In this document: piece by piece, positions 1 through 7,609 of the stretch
Layout of the letters: each line of letters starts with the position of its first letter
Numbering within the stretch: the stretch's first letter is position 1
Origin: CAWHXG01 sp963833235
GTDB taxonomy: Bacteria; Pseudomonadota; Alphaproteobacteria; Rhodobacterales; Rhodobacteraceae
Direction of reading: 5' to 3'
Assembly (NCBI GenBank): GCA_963833235.1
Contig: CAWHXG010000006.1
Location: 124,001-188,000, forward strand
DNA: 64,000 bases
The notes under the pieces: generated by a model
Databases searched by the model: none
What the model was told of the DNA's origin: nothing
Seen by the model: the letters and a program-made list of their open reading frames with translations, nothing else
Position numbers and translations under genes: made by a program

Positions 1-1
1 C

Positions 2-325
2 GACCCTGCCATCGCTGCGGCAGACCTGTCGGGCCTGAGCGATCCCTCTGAGCTTGCACTGGTGGCAAAGCTGGCCGAATGGCCGCGGCTGGTCGAGATC
101 GCGGCCCAGAGCGGCGAGCCGCATCGGGTGGCCTTCTATCTCTACGACCTTGCCGCGGCGTTCCACGCGCTCTGGAACCGTGGCAACGACCGCGCCGATC
201 TGCGCTTCCTCCAGGACGACCGGGAACAAACCGTGGCCAAGTTGGCACTGCCGCGGGCCACATCCATTGTGATTTCCGCAGGTCTTGGTATCCTAGGCGT
301 CATACCGCTGGACGAGATGCGCTGA
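2..325 (+). CDS. argS: Arginyl-tRNA synthetase, C-terminal part (cut by window edge)
   Basis: The open frame enters from the left edge and ends at a TGA at 323-325, giving about 107 C-terminal residues of a class I arginyl-tRNA synthetase, the cytoplasmic enzyme that charges tRNA-Arg. The visible part is the anticodon-binding helical domain: it has the typical AFYLYDLAAAFHALWNRG stretch, where RhaT/ArgS-family proteins bind the tRNA, and the usual end SAGLGILGVIPLDEMR. HIGH and KMSKS motifs lie outside the window. In Rhodobacterales this gene is followed by a SPOR-domain gene and nagZ, as seen here. Identity is secure despite truncation. Confidence 0.93.
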   Translation, partial: DPAIAAADLSGLSDPSELALVAKLAEWPRLVEIAAQSGEPHRVAFYLYDLAAAFHALWNRGNDRADLRFLQDDREQTVAKLALPRATSIVISAGLGILGVIPLDEMR

Positions 326-407
326 CAACAAGCGCGCGGTCCGGCCGGTTCGAGCAGGCAGCGACCGGGAGAGGCGAGCACGCCCGCACCCGGCATTGGG
401 GCAAGGC

Positions 408-1277
408 ATGGCAGTTCACGAAGGCTACGGGGCAGGTGCGCCCCGCCGATCCGCCGGGGGCGACGATCGCCCGGCAATGTCAACGCTTACCGGTTGGCTG
501 GGGGCGCTGGCGTCCGCGGCCCTTGTAGCCGGGTTGGCCTGGTGGGCCTGGGATCTGGCGCATCGCGACGCCAGCGGCGTGCCGGTCGTGCGCGCACTTG
601 AAGGCCCGGCGCGGCTGGCGCCGGAGGATCCCGGCGGCTTTCGCGCCGACCATACCGGGCTCAGCGTCAACCGGATCGCCTCGGACGAGCCGACAGCCCC
701 GCTGGCCGATCGCATCACCCTCGCCCCCGCCGCCGACGCCGTGACTGAGGCCGACAGCCCGGCGCAGGCCGATGATGCCGGCGCGGCGCCCGTGACGGAA
801 GGGTCTGGCTCGGTGACCGATGCTGCTTTGCGTGCCTCGATCCAAAGCGCGCTAGAGGAGGTGCAGGAGGCCGCGCCGGCCGCGCAGCCGGGCTCGGGCA
901 TACCGCGCCCGGAGCGCCGCCCGATCCGGCCGGCCGAGGCCGATCTGGCCACCCGCGCCGACCCCGGAACAGATATCGTGCTCGCCTCCGCAGCCATCGG
1001 ACGGCGCGATGCGGCCGACATCCCGCCGGGCACCCGCCTCGTGCAGCTTGGCGCCTATGAAGACGAGGCGACCGCTCTCGCGGAATGGTCCCGCCTTTCG
1101 GCGACCTTTGCGAACTACCTCGCCGGCAAGGATCGCGTTATGGAACGCGCCGACGTGGCCGGCCGCGTGTTCTACCGGCTGCGGATCGCGGGGTTCGAGG
1201 ATCTGGCGGACGCCCGGCGGTTCTGCTCGACCCTCATTGCCGAGCGGGCTGATTGCATCCCGGTGCTGACGCGGTAG
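408..1277 (+). CDS. SPOR-domain membrane protein
   Basis: About 289 residues from the ATG at 408; a TTG twelve bases earlier is also in frame but starts less typically. A short cytoplasmic N-terminus is followed by one membrane span at about residues 28-46 (GWLGALASAALVAGLAWW), a long Pro/Ala/Glu-rich linker, and a SPOR domain at about 208-289 beginning RLVQLGAYEDEATA. SPOR domains bind glycan strands stripped of stem peptides at the division septum, so the protein probably sits in the inner membrane with its tail in the periplasm. It lies between argS and nagZ, a recurring arrangement in the group. Its exact division role is inferred. Confidence 0.85.
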   Translation: MAVHEGYGAGAPRRSAGGDDRPAMSTLTGWLGALASAALVAGLAWWAWDLAHRDASGVPVVRALEGPARLAPEDPGGFRADHTGLSVNRIASDEPTAPLADRITLAPAADAVTEADSPAQADDAGAAPVTEGSGSVTDAALRASIQSALEEVQEAAPAAQPGSGIPRPERRPIRPAEADLATRADPGTDIVLASAAIGRRDAADIPPGTRLVQLGAYEDEATALAEWSRLSATFANYLAGKDRVMERADVAGRVFYRLRIAGFEDLADARRFCSTLIAERADCIPVLTR

Positions 1278-1351
1278 ACTGAGAACCCGGGTAGACGCCC
1301 ACCCTTGGCCGGCGGAGCCCGCGGCGCCATCGAGCGGAAGGCGAAACGACC

Positions 1352-2362
1352 ATGTCTCACGGCGCCACAATCCTAGGCTGCGCCGACCTGGAGCTCTCGC
1401 GGGGCGAGGCGGCCTTCTTCCGCGAGGCCGATCCCCTGGGGTTCATCCTCTTCGCGAGGAATGTGGGCGGTCCCGAGCAATTGCGGCGTCTCACCGGCGA
1501 TCTGCGTGCCGCCGTGGGGCGCGATGCACCTGTGCTGATCGATCAGGAGGGCGGGCGCGTGGCCCGCATGCTGCCGCCGAACTGGCGCGAATGGCTGCCG
1601 CCGCTGTCGCAGATGGCGATGGCGGGGCAGGCCCGGGCGGCGCGCAGCATGTACCTGCGCTATCGCCTGATCGCGGCGGAACTGCGCGACGTGGGGATCG
1701 ACGTGAACTGCGCGCCCGTGGCCGATATCGCCAGCCAGGCGACCCATGCCTTCCTGCGAAACCGCTGCTACGGCGAGGACCTGCCTACCGTTCTGGGCGC
1801 TGCGCGTGCGGTGGCGCAGGGGCTTCTGGCCGGGGGCGTGGTGCCGGTGGTCAAGCACATGCCGGGCCATGGCCGCGGCGCCGTCGACAGTCACTACGTC
1901 GTTCCGGTGGTCTACACCGATGCCCCGACCCTGAAGGCACAAGATTTCGCGGCCTTCCGTGGCCTTTCGGACCTTCCGATGGGCATGACGGCGCATGTGG
2001 TCTTCGCAGCGCTCGATGCCGAAGCGCCGGCGACCCTGTCGTCCCGGATGATCGACGTGGTTCGCCAGGACATCGGTTTCGACGGTTTGCTGATGACCGA
2101 CGATATCTCGATGGAGGCGCTGCCGGGGGCGGTGGGCGCGCGCGCCGACAAGGCCATCCGGGCGGGATGCGACGTGGTCTTGCACTGCAATGGAGACCGT
2201 TCCGAGATGGAGGCGGTCGTGCGCGCCTCTGGACGGCTCAACCTGCGCGCCGCCGCTCGGGCCGAGCGCGCCCTCGCGGCCCGGTCGCAGCCCGACCACA
2301 TAGATCTGGCTGGCATCGAGGCGGAACTCGGCGAGATCGTCCCGCAGGCCGCGATTGGTTGA
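1352..2362 (+). CDS. nagZ: Beta-N-acetylhexosaminidase (glycoside hydrolase family 3)
   Basis: 336 residues, normal length for single-domain NagZ. The enzyme removes GlcNAc from GlcNAc-anhydroMurNAc muropeptides during peptidoglycan recycling. No signal peptide is visible, consistent with a cytoplasmic location. Family marks are LIDQEGGRVAR near residue 70, KHMPGHGRGAVDSH starting near residue 168 (with the loop His of the Asp-His dyad) and the nucleophile Asp in LMTDDISM near residue 250. It is followed by scpA with an overlap of eight bases, so the two are probably cotranscribed. Confidence 0.95.
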   Translation: MSHGATILGCADLELSRGEAAFFREADPLGFILFARNVGGPEQLRRLTGDLRAAVGRDAPVLIDQEGGRVARMLPPNWREWLPPLSQMAMAGQARAARSMYLRYRLIAAELRDVGIDVNCAPVADIASQATHAFLRNRCYGEDLPTVLGAARAVAQGLLAGGVVPVVKHMPGHGRGAVDSHYVVPVVYTDAPTLKAQDFAAFRGLSDLPMGMTAHVVFAALDAEAPATLSSRMIDVVRQDIGFDGLLMTDDISMEALPGAVGARADKAIRAGCDVVLHCNGDRSEMEAVVRASGRLNLRAAARAERALAARSQPDHIDLAGIEAELGEIVPQAAIG

Positions 2363-3143
2363 TCCGGACGCCACCGCATCGGTCGTCTCCCTCGGTGCGG
2401 CCGGCGAAGAGCTGCCGCTCATCGTCGACGTGGATGGGTTCGAGGGGCCGCTCGACCTGCTGCTGACCCTGTCGCGGACGCAGAAGGTCGACCTGCGCCG
2501 CATCTCGGTGCTGGCGCTGGCCGAGCAGTATCTGGGCTTTGTCGAGGCCGCGCGGGAGATGCGGATCGAGCTTGCGGCGGATTACCTCGTGATGGCTGCC
2601 TGGCTGGCCTATTTGAAATCGCGCCTGATGCTGCCGCCTGATCCGAAGGAGGAAGGGCCGTCGGCGAGCGATCTGGCGGCCCATCTGGCCTTTCAGCTCG
2701 AACGGCTTCAGGCGATGCGAGATGTCGGCGCCCGCCTGATGGCGCGCGACAGGCTGGGCCGCGACGTGTTCGCGCGCGGCGCCGTCGAGGCGGTCGCCCG
2801 GCGGCGGACCGTGCGCTTCGAGGCGAGCCTGCTGGACCTCATGCAGGCCTATGCCCGGTTGCGCACCCGCGACGAGTTTCGGCCCTACGTGATGGATCGC
2901 GACGCGGTTCTCTCGATGGAGGAGGCGCTGGCGAAGCTGCGCCCGCTGATCGGGTTCGCGGGGAACTGGGCCGATCTGGTCAGCTTCCTGCCGCCCGAAT
3001 GGCGCGGAGAGCCGGCGCGCCGCCGCTCCGCCGTCGCCGCGACGTTCGCCGCGGCACTGGAGCTGGTGAAGGCGGGGCAGGTGGAGCTGCGGCAGGGCGA
3101 GGCCTTCACCCCCATCGAGATGCGGCGGCGGCCTGAGCGATGA
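2355..3143 (+). CDS. scpA: Segregation and condensation protein A
   Basis: 262 residues from a TTG start that overlaps the end of nagZ; no better in-frame start precedes the conserved block. ScpA is the kleisin subunit that bridges SMC heads together with ScpB in the condensin complex. The N-terminal signature VDGFEGPLDLLLTLSR near residue 27, the following helix DLRRISVLALAEQYL, and the C-terminal winged-helix part LVSFLPPEWRG support the call. Its stop overlaps the ATG of scpB by four bases (ATGA), implying translational coupling and matching the expected stoichiometric partnership. No smc gene lies in the window. Confidence 0.95.
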   Translation: MVDPDATASVVSLGAAGEELPLIVDVDGFEGPLDLLLTLSRTQKVDLRRISVLALAEQYLGFVEAAREMRIELAADYLVMAAWLAYLKSRLMLPPDPKEEGPSASDLAAHLAFQLERLQAMRDVGARLMARDRLGRDVFARGAVEAVARRRTVRFEASLLDLMQAYARLRTRDEFRPYVMDRDAVLSMEEALAKLRPLIGFAGNWADLVSFLPPEWRGEPARRRSAVAATFAAALELVKAGQVELRQGEAFTPIEMRRRPER

Positions 3144-3793
3144 GCGACCCCGAAGGCGCGGATGCGGGCGGCATGGACACCGAAAGCCTGTTCGAGGCCC
3201 CGCCCATGGCCGAGCAGGAGCGGATGGTCGAGGCGATCCTCTTCGCGTCCGCCGCGCCGATGCGGCTTGCCGAGCTGGCGGGGCGGCTGCCCCATGGCTG
3301 CGATCCGGCGGCGGCGCTGGAGCACCTCTCGCGGCGCTATGCGGGGCGGGGCGTGGCGCTTTCGCGGATCGGCGACGCCTGGGCCTTTCGCACCGCGGCA
3401 GACCTCGCGTTCCTGATGAGCCGCGAAACCGTGGAGGCCCGCAAGCTCAGCCGCGCCGCCATCGAAACCCTTTCCATCGTCGCCTACCACCAGCCTGTCA
3501 CCCGCGCCGAGATCGAGGAGATCCGTGGCGTCGGCGTCAGCCGCGGCACGCTCGATCAGCTGCTCGAGATGGAGTGGATCCGGATCGGGCGGCGTCGCAC
3601 CACGCCCGGTCGCCCCGCGACCTTCGCCACGACCGAGACGTTCCTCGACCATTTCAGCCTGCAGAGCGCGCGCGACCTGCCGGGCCTGCGGGACCTCAGG
3701 GCCGCCGGCCTGCTTGACGCTCGCCCGCCCCCGGAAGACGCCCCGGCGGATGACGCGAGCGGGGAGCAGCCCGAGCTTTTTGGCGAGGATTGA
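3140..3793 (+). CDS. scpB: Segregation and condensation protein B
   Basis: 217 residues, within the family range. ScpB binds the kleisin ScpA as a dimer and helps SMC organise and segregate the chromosome. The paired winged-helix domains are visible: MVEAILFASAAPM near residue 29, and the second-domain signature LSIVAYHQPVTRAEIEEIRGV near residue 112 followed by a lysine-poor GRPATFATTETFLDHF segment. The C-terminus is an acidic tail ending EQPELFGED. The gene is coupled to scpA and converges on the dCTP deaminase gene 20 bases downstream. Confidence 0.95.
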   Translation: MSDPEGADAGGMDTESLFEAPPMAEQERMVEAILFASAAPMRLAELAGRLPHGCDPAAALEHLSRRYAGRGVALSRIGDAWAFRTAADLAFLMSRETVEARKLSRAAIETLSIVAYHQPVTRAEIEEIRGVGVSRGTLDQLLEMEWIRIGRRRTTPGRPATFATTETFLDHFSLQSARDLPGLRDLRAAGLLDARPPPEDAPADDASGEQPELFGED

Positions 3794-3813
3794 GCCCTGG
3801 CCAGGCGGGGACA

Positions 3814-4914
3814 TCAGCCGCTTCGGAAGTGTTTGCTCAGCTTCAGCCCCTGGCCCTGATAGTTCGACGCGAGGCCAGCGCCGTAAAGAACGTCCGGCCG
3901 CGCAGCCATCCGCTCGTAGATCAGCCGGCCCACCCGTTGCCCGTGCTCCAGAACGAAGGGCGCCTCGTGGCAGCGGACCTCCAGGACGCCGCGCGCGCCG
4001 CTCCCTCCGGCGGCCGCATGGCCGAAGCCCGGATCGAAGAAGCCCGCGTAGTGCACGCGGAATTCTCCGACCAGGGCGAGATAGGGCGCCATCTCGGCGG
4101 CATAGTCGGGTGGGATATGCACCGCCTCGCGGCTGACGAGGATGTAGAACGCCCCCGGGTCCAGAATGATGCGGCCAGCCTCGGCATGCAGCTCGTCCCA
4201 GAAATCGGCCGCCCTGTAGGCGCCGATCCGGTCGAGATCCACGATGCCCGTGTGCGGCTTCGAGCGATAGCCCACGAGGCCCGAGGCGCCGCCCTCGAGA
4301 CCCACCGAGAAGCCGATGCCGTCCGCGATATGGGGCGTGCCCGTCACCAGCGGATCGATGGCATGCAGGGCGCGCAGTGCCTCGTCGCCGAGCACCGCCC
4401 GGCCGCGGCGGAAGCGCATCTGGTTCAGGCGCATGCCGGGGCGCACCAAGACCGAAAAGCTGCGCGGGCAAACCTCGGCATAGAGCGGGCCGGCATAGCC
4501 CGCCGGCACCCTGTCGAACTCCGTCGCCCCGTCGGTGATCACCCGGGTCAAAAGGTCGAGCCGCCCGGTGGAGCTTTTGGCGTTCGCTACGGCCTCGACG
4601 TTGCGGGGCAGGGCGGCCTGTTCGACGAGGGGCACGACGTAGACGCACCCCTTTTCCAGAACCGCCCCGTCGGCCAGCTCCACCCGGTGCATCCCGAAGG
4701 CTTCCAGGCCATTGGCGACGGGCGTGCCGGCACCGGGCAGGAAAGACGCCCGAACGCGGTAGGCAACCGGGCCGAGGCGCAGATCGAGAGAGGCGGGCTG
4801 ATACTGGGCTGGGTCGATGGCTGGCTTCGCGGTCAGTGCCCCTTCGGCGACCAGCGCCGCGATCTCCTGACGGGGCAGCACGCCGTGCCCTGGGATGGCC
4901 GCGACCTTAGGCAT
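3814..4914 (-). CDS. dcd: 2'-deoxycytidine 5'-triphosphate deaminase, double-length alphaproteobacterial form
   Basis: 366 residues, about twice the usual Dcd length of roughly 190. Such long forms are standard in many Alphaproteobacteria and carry two dUTPase-like halves. The first half has the motif YQPASLDLRLG, and the active-site-like segment NAKSSTGRLDLLTRV near residues 132-146; the second half has RVHYAGFFDPGFGH and a late GQRVGRLIYERM. It converts dCTP to dUTP for thymidylate synthesis in the cytoplasm. The gene is transcribed away from tRNA-Pro and separated from it by that tRNA's terminator; its own promoter must lie in the roughly 70 bases upstream. Confidence 0.9.
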   Translation of the reverse strand: MPKVAAIPGHGVLPRQEIAALVAEGALTAKPAIDPAQYQPASLDLRLGPVAYRVRASFLPGAGTPVANGLEAFGMHRVELADGAVLEKGCVYVVPLVEQAALPRNVEAVANAKSSTGRLDLLTRVITDGATEFDRVPAGYAGPLYAEVCPRSFSVLVRPGMRLNQMRFRRGRAVLGDEALRALHAIDPLVTGTPHIADGIGFSVGLEGGASGLVGYRSKPHTGIVDLDRIGAYRAADFWDELHAEAGRIILDPGAFYILVSREAVHIPPDYAAEMAPYLALVGEFRVHYAGFFDPGFGHAAAGGSGARGVLEVRCHEAPFVLEHGQRVGRLIYERMAARPDVLYGAGLASNYQGQGLKLSKHFRSG

Positions 4915-4945
4915 CTCGGTATCCCCCGATTGGCGCGGCGACCGT

Positions 4946-4985
4946 CAAGAAACGGCCCGCGGCCCAAACTTTGGGCTGCGGGCCG
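4946..4985 (-). terminator. Rho-independent terminator of the tRNA-Pro transcript
   Basis: Reading the minus strand beyond the CCA of tRNA-Pro, a GC-rich stem (CGGCCCGC.GCCCAA pairing with TTGGGC.GCGGGCCG, one mismatch, three-base loop) is followed at once by TTTCTTG. The arrangement fits intrinsic termination between the tRNA and the downstream dcd gene. Confidence 0.75.
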
Positions 4986-4993
4986 GTTTGCTC

Positions 4994-5070
4994 TGGTCGG
5001 GCTAGCAGGACTCGAACCTGCGACCTTCCGTCCCCCAGACGGACGCGCTACCAGGCTGCGCCATAGCCCG
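4994..5070 (-). tRNA. tRNA-Pro (anticodon GGG)
   Basis: The minus strand folds into a full cloverleaf: acceptor CGGGCTA/TAGCCCG, D arm GCGC-AGCCTGGTA-GCGC, anticodon stem TCCGT/ACGGA closing loop CTGGGGG, T arm GCAGG-TTCGAAT-CCTGC, discriminator A and an encoded CCA end. The anticodon reads GGG, decoding CCC proline codons. It follows the merR gene on the same strand and precedes a strong terminator. Confidence 0.97.
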
Positions 5071-5172
5071 ACAGCGCCGGTGTCTAGCAGACCTGGCGGG
5101 GGTGGCAAGACGATTGCGGGTGTCCACATGGGCGGCGCGGGACCGCGTCGCTTGTGCGGGCATCCGCGGCTG

Positions 5173-6225
5173 TCATGCCGAAAGCCGGCCGCGCAGTGCC
5201 TCCAGACGTGCCAGCAGCTCCGCCAGGGTCGGCCCCTCGGGCGCGCCATCGAGGCCGCGCAGATGGGCCGCGGTCGAAGGCAGGATCGGCTTTGTTGCGG
5301 GCATATCGTCGGGATGTGTCTCGGGGGCGACGACCTCCGCAGCGACGGCGCTCCGATCCAGGGGTTCAGCCCGATCGGCATGCGGCTCGGCGAAGGAAAG
5401 ATCGCTGACCTCTTCTCCCTCGGGATCGGGAGCGACGGGCGGCAGGTTCGAGGGGGCGGTACTGGCTTGCTCCAGGGGGGTTTCGGGCACTGGAGAACGC
5501 CGGGCAATCTCTGTTTCCGGTTTCGGTACTGCTTCTGGTTCTGGGGCCGGGCGGGGCCTGCCTTCGTCCGCGTCGCTTTCATGGGCCGGTTGCGTGCCAT
5601 CGTCGAAGGCGAAGGCCGCGGCTGGCGCCTTGGGGGGTGTGGCGGGTTCGCTCGGGCCGGCGACCGGCCCGGAGGCCGCAGCCTCGCGCGGCGGCTCTGC
5701 CGGGACAGGTATTTCGGCCGTGACCGGCGCCTCGGCCGCGGGAGGCGCCTCGTCCTCGGATCGCGCCTCGGCCTCGGATCGCACATCGGCCTCGGATCGC
5801 GCATCGGCCTCGGATCGCGCATCGGGCGTAGGGCGCCCGGTCGGTTCTGGCGCCGAGGCAGGCGCCGCCTGCGGCTCGCCTACAGCGGCCTCGTCAGGTG
5901 CGGGCGCCGCTCCGCCTTCCTGCACGGGCGCAGGCTCCATCGAGGACAGCGGTGGGCTGAGGCCCGAGACATCCTCGGCCCCGCCGGCCTCCAGCCTGTC
6001 CTGGACCGCCTTTATCGTCTGCCCTTCGTTGTGGAGAAGCTGCTTGATGCCGCCGAGAAGCCGCATGTCCTCTGGCCGGTAATAGCGACGCCCTCCAGCC
6101 CGCTTCACAGGCGCGATCTGGCTGAACCGGCTTTCCCAAAATCGCAGGACATGGGGCGGCGTCTCCAACCAGGCCGAGACTTCCGTGATGGTGCGGAAAG
6201 CGTCAGGCGACTTTTCCACCGGCAT
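5173..6225 (-). CDS. MerR-family transcriptional regulator with long acidic tail
   Basis: 350 residues. The N-terminal 80 residues form a MerR-type winged helix: FRTITEVSAWLETPPHVLRFWESRF followed by GGRRYYRPEDMRLLGGIKQLLH, with the RxYxxxD hallmark. The remaining 250 residues are Ala/Pro/Glu-rich, look disordered, and contain a six-residue repeat (SEADAR-like) from an 18-bp DNA repeat at 5754-5825. A MerR gene directly downstream of ihfA is typical in Rhodobacterales; here the gap is 11 bases with an AGAGGGA ribosome site. No metal-binding cysteines are seen, so a metal sensor role is not supported; its targets are unknown. Confidence 0.85.
   Translation of the reverse strand: MPVEKSPDAFRTITEVSAWLETPPHVLRFWESRFSQIAPVKRAGGRRYYRPEDMRLLGGIKQLLHNEGQTIKAVQDRLEAGGAEDVSGLSPPLSSMEPAPVQEGGAAPAPDEAAVGEPQAAPASAPEPTGRPTPDARSEADARSEADVRSEAEARSEDEAPPAAEAPVTAEIPVPAEPPREAAASGPVAGPSEPATPPKAPAAAFAFDDGTQPAHESDADEGRPRPAPEPEAVPKPETEIARRSPVPETPLEQASTAPSNLPPVAPDPEGEEVSDLSFAEPHADRAEPLDRSAVAAEVVAPETHPDDMPATKPILPSTAAHLRGLDGAPEGPTLAELLARLEALRGRLSA
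5754..5825 (+). repeat. 18-bp tandem repeat, four copies, inside the MerR gene tail
   Basis: The unit CCTCGGATCGCGCATCGG and close variants run four times head to tail at 5754, 5772, 5790 and 5808. On the coding (minus) strand each unit adds six residues such as ARSEAD, so copy-number change keeps the frame. Confidence 0.9.
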
Positions 6226-6236
6226 GTCCCTCTCCG

Positions 6237-6539
6237 TCAGCCGCGATTACCGTCGGCCACTCGTTCCTTCATAAGATGGGAGGGGCGGAACGTCAGCACA
6301 CGACGCGGATGGATGGGTACTTCTTGCCCCGTCTTCGGATTGCGCCCGATCCGCGCCGCCTTGTCGCGCACGTTGAACGTGCCGAAGGACGAGATCTTCA
6401 CGGCCTCGCCGCCAACGAGCGCATCGCTCATGTGGGCGAGCACCGATTCGACCAGATGCGCCGACTCGTTTCGCGACAAGCCGACCTCGCGGAACACCGC
6501 CTCGCTCAGGTCCATACGGGTCAGTGTCTTGGCGGTCAT
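6237..6539 (-). CDS. ihfA: Integration host factor subunit alpha
   Basis: 100 residues from the ATG at 6539, chosen because AAGGAG lies six bases before it; an in-frame TTG two codons earlier has no such spacing. IHF-alpha forms a heterodimer with IHF-beta that binds the minor groove and bends DNA sharply at its sites. The family arm sequence GRNPKTGQEVPI with the intercalating proline, and the body VKISSFGTFNVRDK, are intact. It lies between fabH and merR, and has its own sigma-70-like promoter upstream, so it can be expressed separately from the lipid genes. Confidence 0.97.
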   Translation of the reverse strand: MTAKTLTRMDLSEAVFREVGLSRNESAHLVESVLAHMSDALVGGEAVKISSFGTFNVRDKAARIGRNPKTGQEVPIHPRRVLTFRPSHLMKERVADGNRG

Positions 6540-6564
6540 CGGCAACTCCTTGGTGCTTAACCGT

Positions 6565-6594
6565 ACCTTAGGAAGAAACCAGAAATCCTGTCAA
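6565..6594 (-). promoter_or_regulatory. Probable sigma-70 promoter of ihfA
   Basis: On the minus strand a perfect TTGACA (6589-6594) is followed after 18 bases by TAAGGT (6565-6570), about 25 bases before the ihfA start codon. The surrounding stretch is unusually AT-rich for this window. Confidence 0.5.
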
Positions 6595-6636
6595 CAAAAG
6601 CATTTACAGCACCTTGGCCGTTGACCTTTGCGCAAA

Positions 6637-7609
6637 TTACCAGCGCAAGACCACCGATCCCCAGGCCAGCCCGCCGCCGATCGCCTCGACCACCACCAGA
6701 TCGCCGCGGGAGATCTGGCCACGAGCGCAGCCGACCGATAGCGCCAGCGGGATGGAGGCGGCCGAGGTGTTGCCGTGGTCCGCGACGGTCACCACCACGT
6801 TCTCCATCGGAACGCCCATCCGGGCAGCGGTGGCGCGGATGATTCGGACATTCGCCTGGTGCGGCACCACCCAGTCGACGTCGGCGCCCGTCAGCCCCAG
6901 CTTCTCCAGCGCATGTTCGGCGGTCTCGGCCAGCTTCTCGACCGCCTGGCGGAACACCTCCTTGCCCTGCATGCGCAGATGCCCCGTGGTCTGGGTCGAA
7001 ACGCCTCCGTCGACGTAGAGGATATCGCGGAACCGGCCGTCGGAATGCAGATCGGAGGAGAGGATCCCCCGATCGGCGTTGGTGCCCTCGCCGGTCTCCG
7101 CCTGCAGTAGCACTCCCCCGGCCCCGTCCCCGAAGAGCACGCAGGTCGAGCGGTCGGACCAGTCGAGGATACGGCTGAACGTCTCGGCCCCGATCACCAG
7201 GACGTTGTCGGCCTGGCCGGCGACGATCAGCGCGTTGGCGTTGGCCAGCGCATAGACGAAGCCGGCGCAGACGGCCTGAACGTCGAAGGCAAAGCCGCCG
7301 GTCATTCCGATCTCGGCCTGAACCATCGTCGCGGCCGAGGGAAAGGTGAAATCGGCTGTCGAGGTCGCCACGATCAGTGCCTGCACGTCGCAAGCCGCAA
7401 CGCCGGCATCGGCGAGCGCCGCGCGGGCCGCACGGGCGGCGAGATCCGAGGTGGTTTCGACCTTCGGCCGCGAAATGCCGGCGTTCGATCCCGGAACGGG
7501 ACCTGATCCAGTCGTCCGACGTATCGAGCGTCGCAGCGAATTCAGCGTTCTCGACGACCCTGTCCGGGAGGTAATGCCCGAGCCCTCGGACGACGGCACG
7601 TCGTGTCAT
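6637..7609 (-). CDS. fabH: 3-oxoacyl-ACP synthase III, interrupted by an apparent frameshift
   Basis: FabH starts fatty acid synthesis by condensing acetyl-CoA with malonyl-ACP. The first 50 residues (MTRRAVVRGLGHYLPD to RRHFAAEG) are in one frame and the rest (TTSDLAARAARAALAD to the end) in another. Dropping one base at 7459-7460 (GAAGGTCGAAACC read as GAAGGCGAAACC) restores a continuous 323-residue protein of normal length. Active-site Cys (AVCAGF, about residue 114), His (PHQANVRI) and Asn (DHGNTSAAS) are all present. The ATG overlaps the plsX stop by four bases. A conserved, usually essential gene with intact catalytic residues suggests a sequence error; genuine inactivation cannot be excluded. 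Confidence 0.9.

Noticed and set aside
3790..6624. A 944-residue open frame on the plus strand opposite dcd, tRNA-Pro, merR and ihfA
   Set aside because: It runs antisense through four well-supported minus-strand genes including a tRNA, and its sequence is Arg/Gly-rich without any family motif. Long antisense frames are expected at this GC content.
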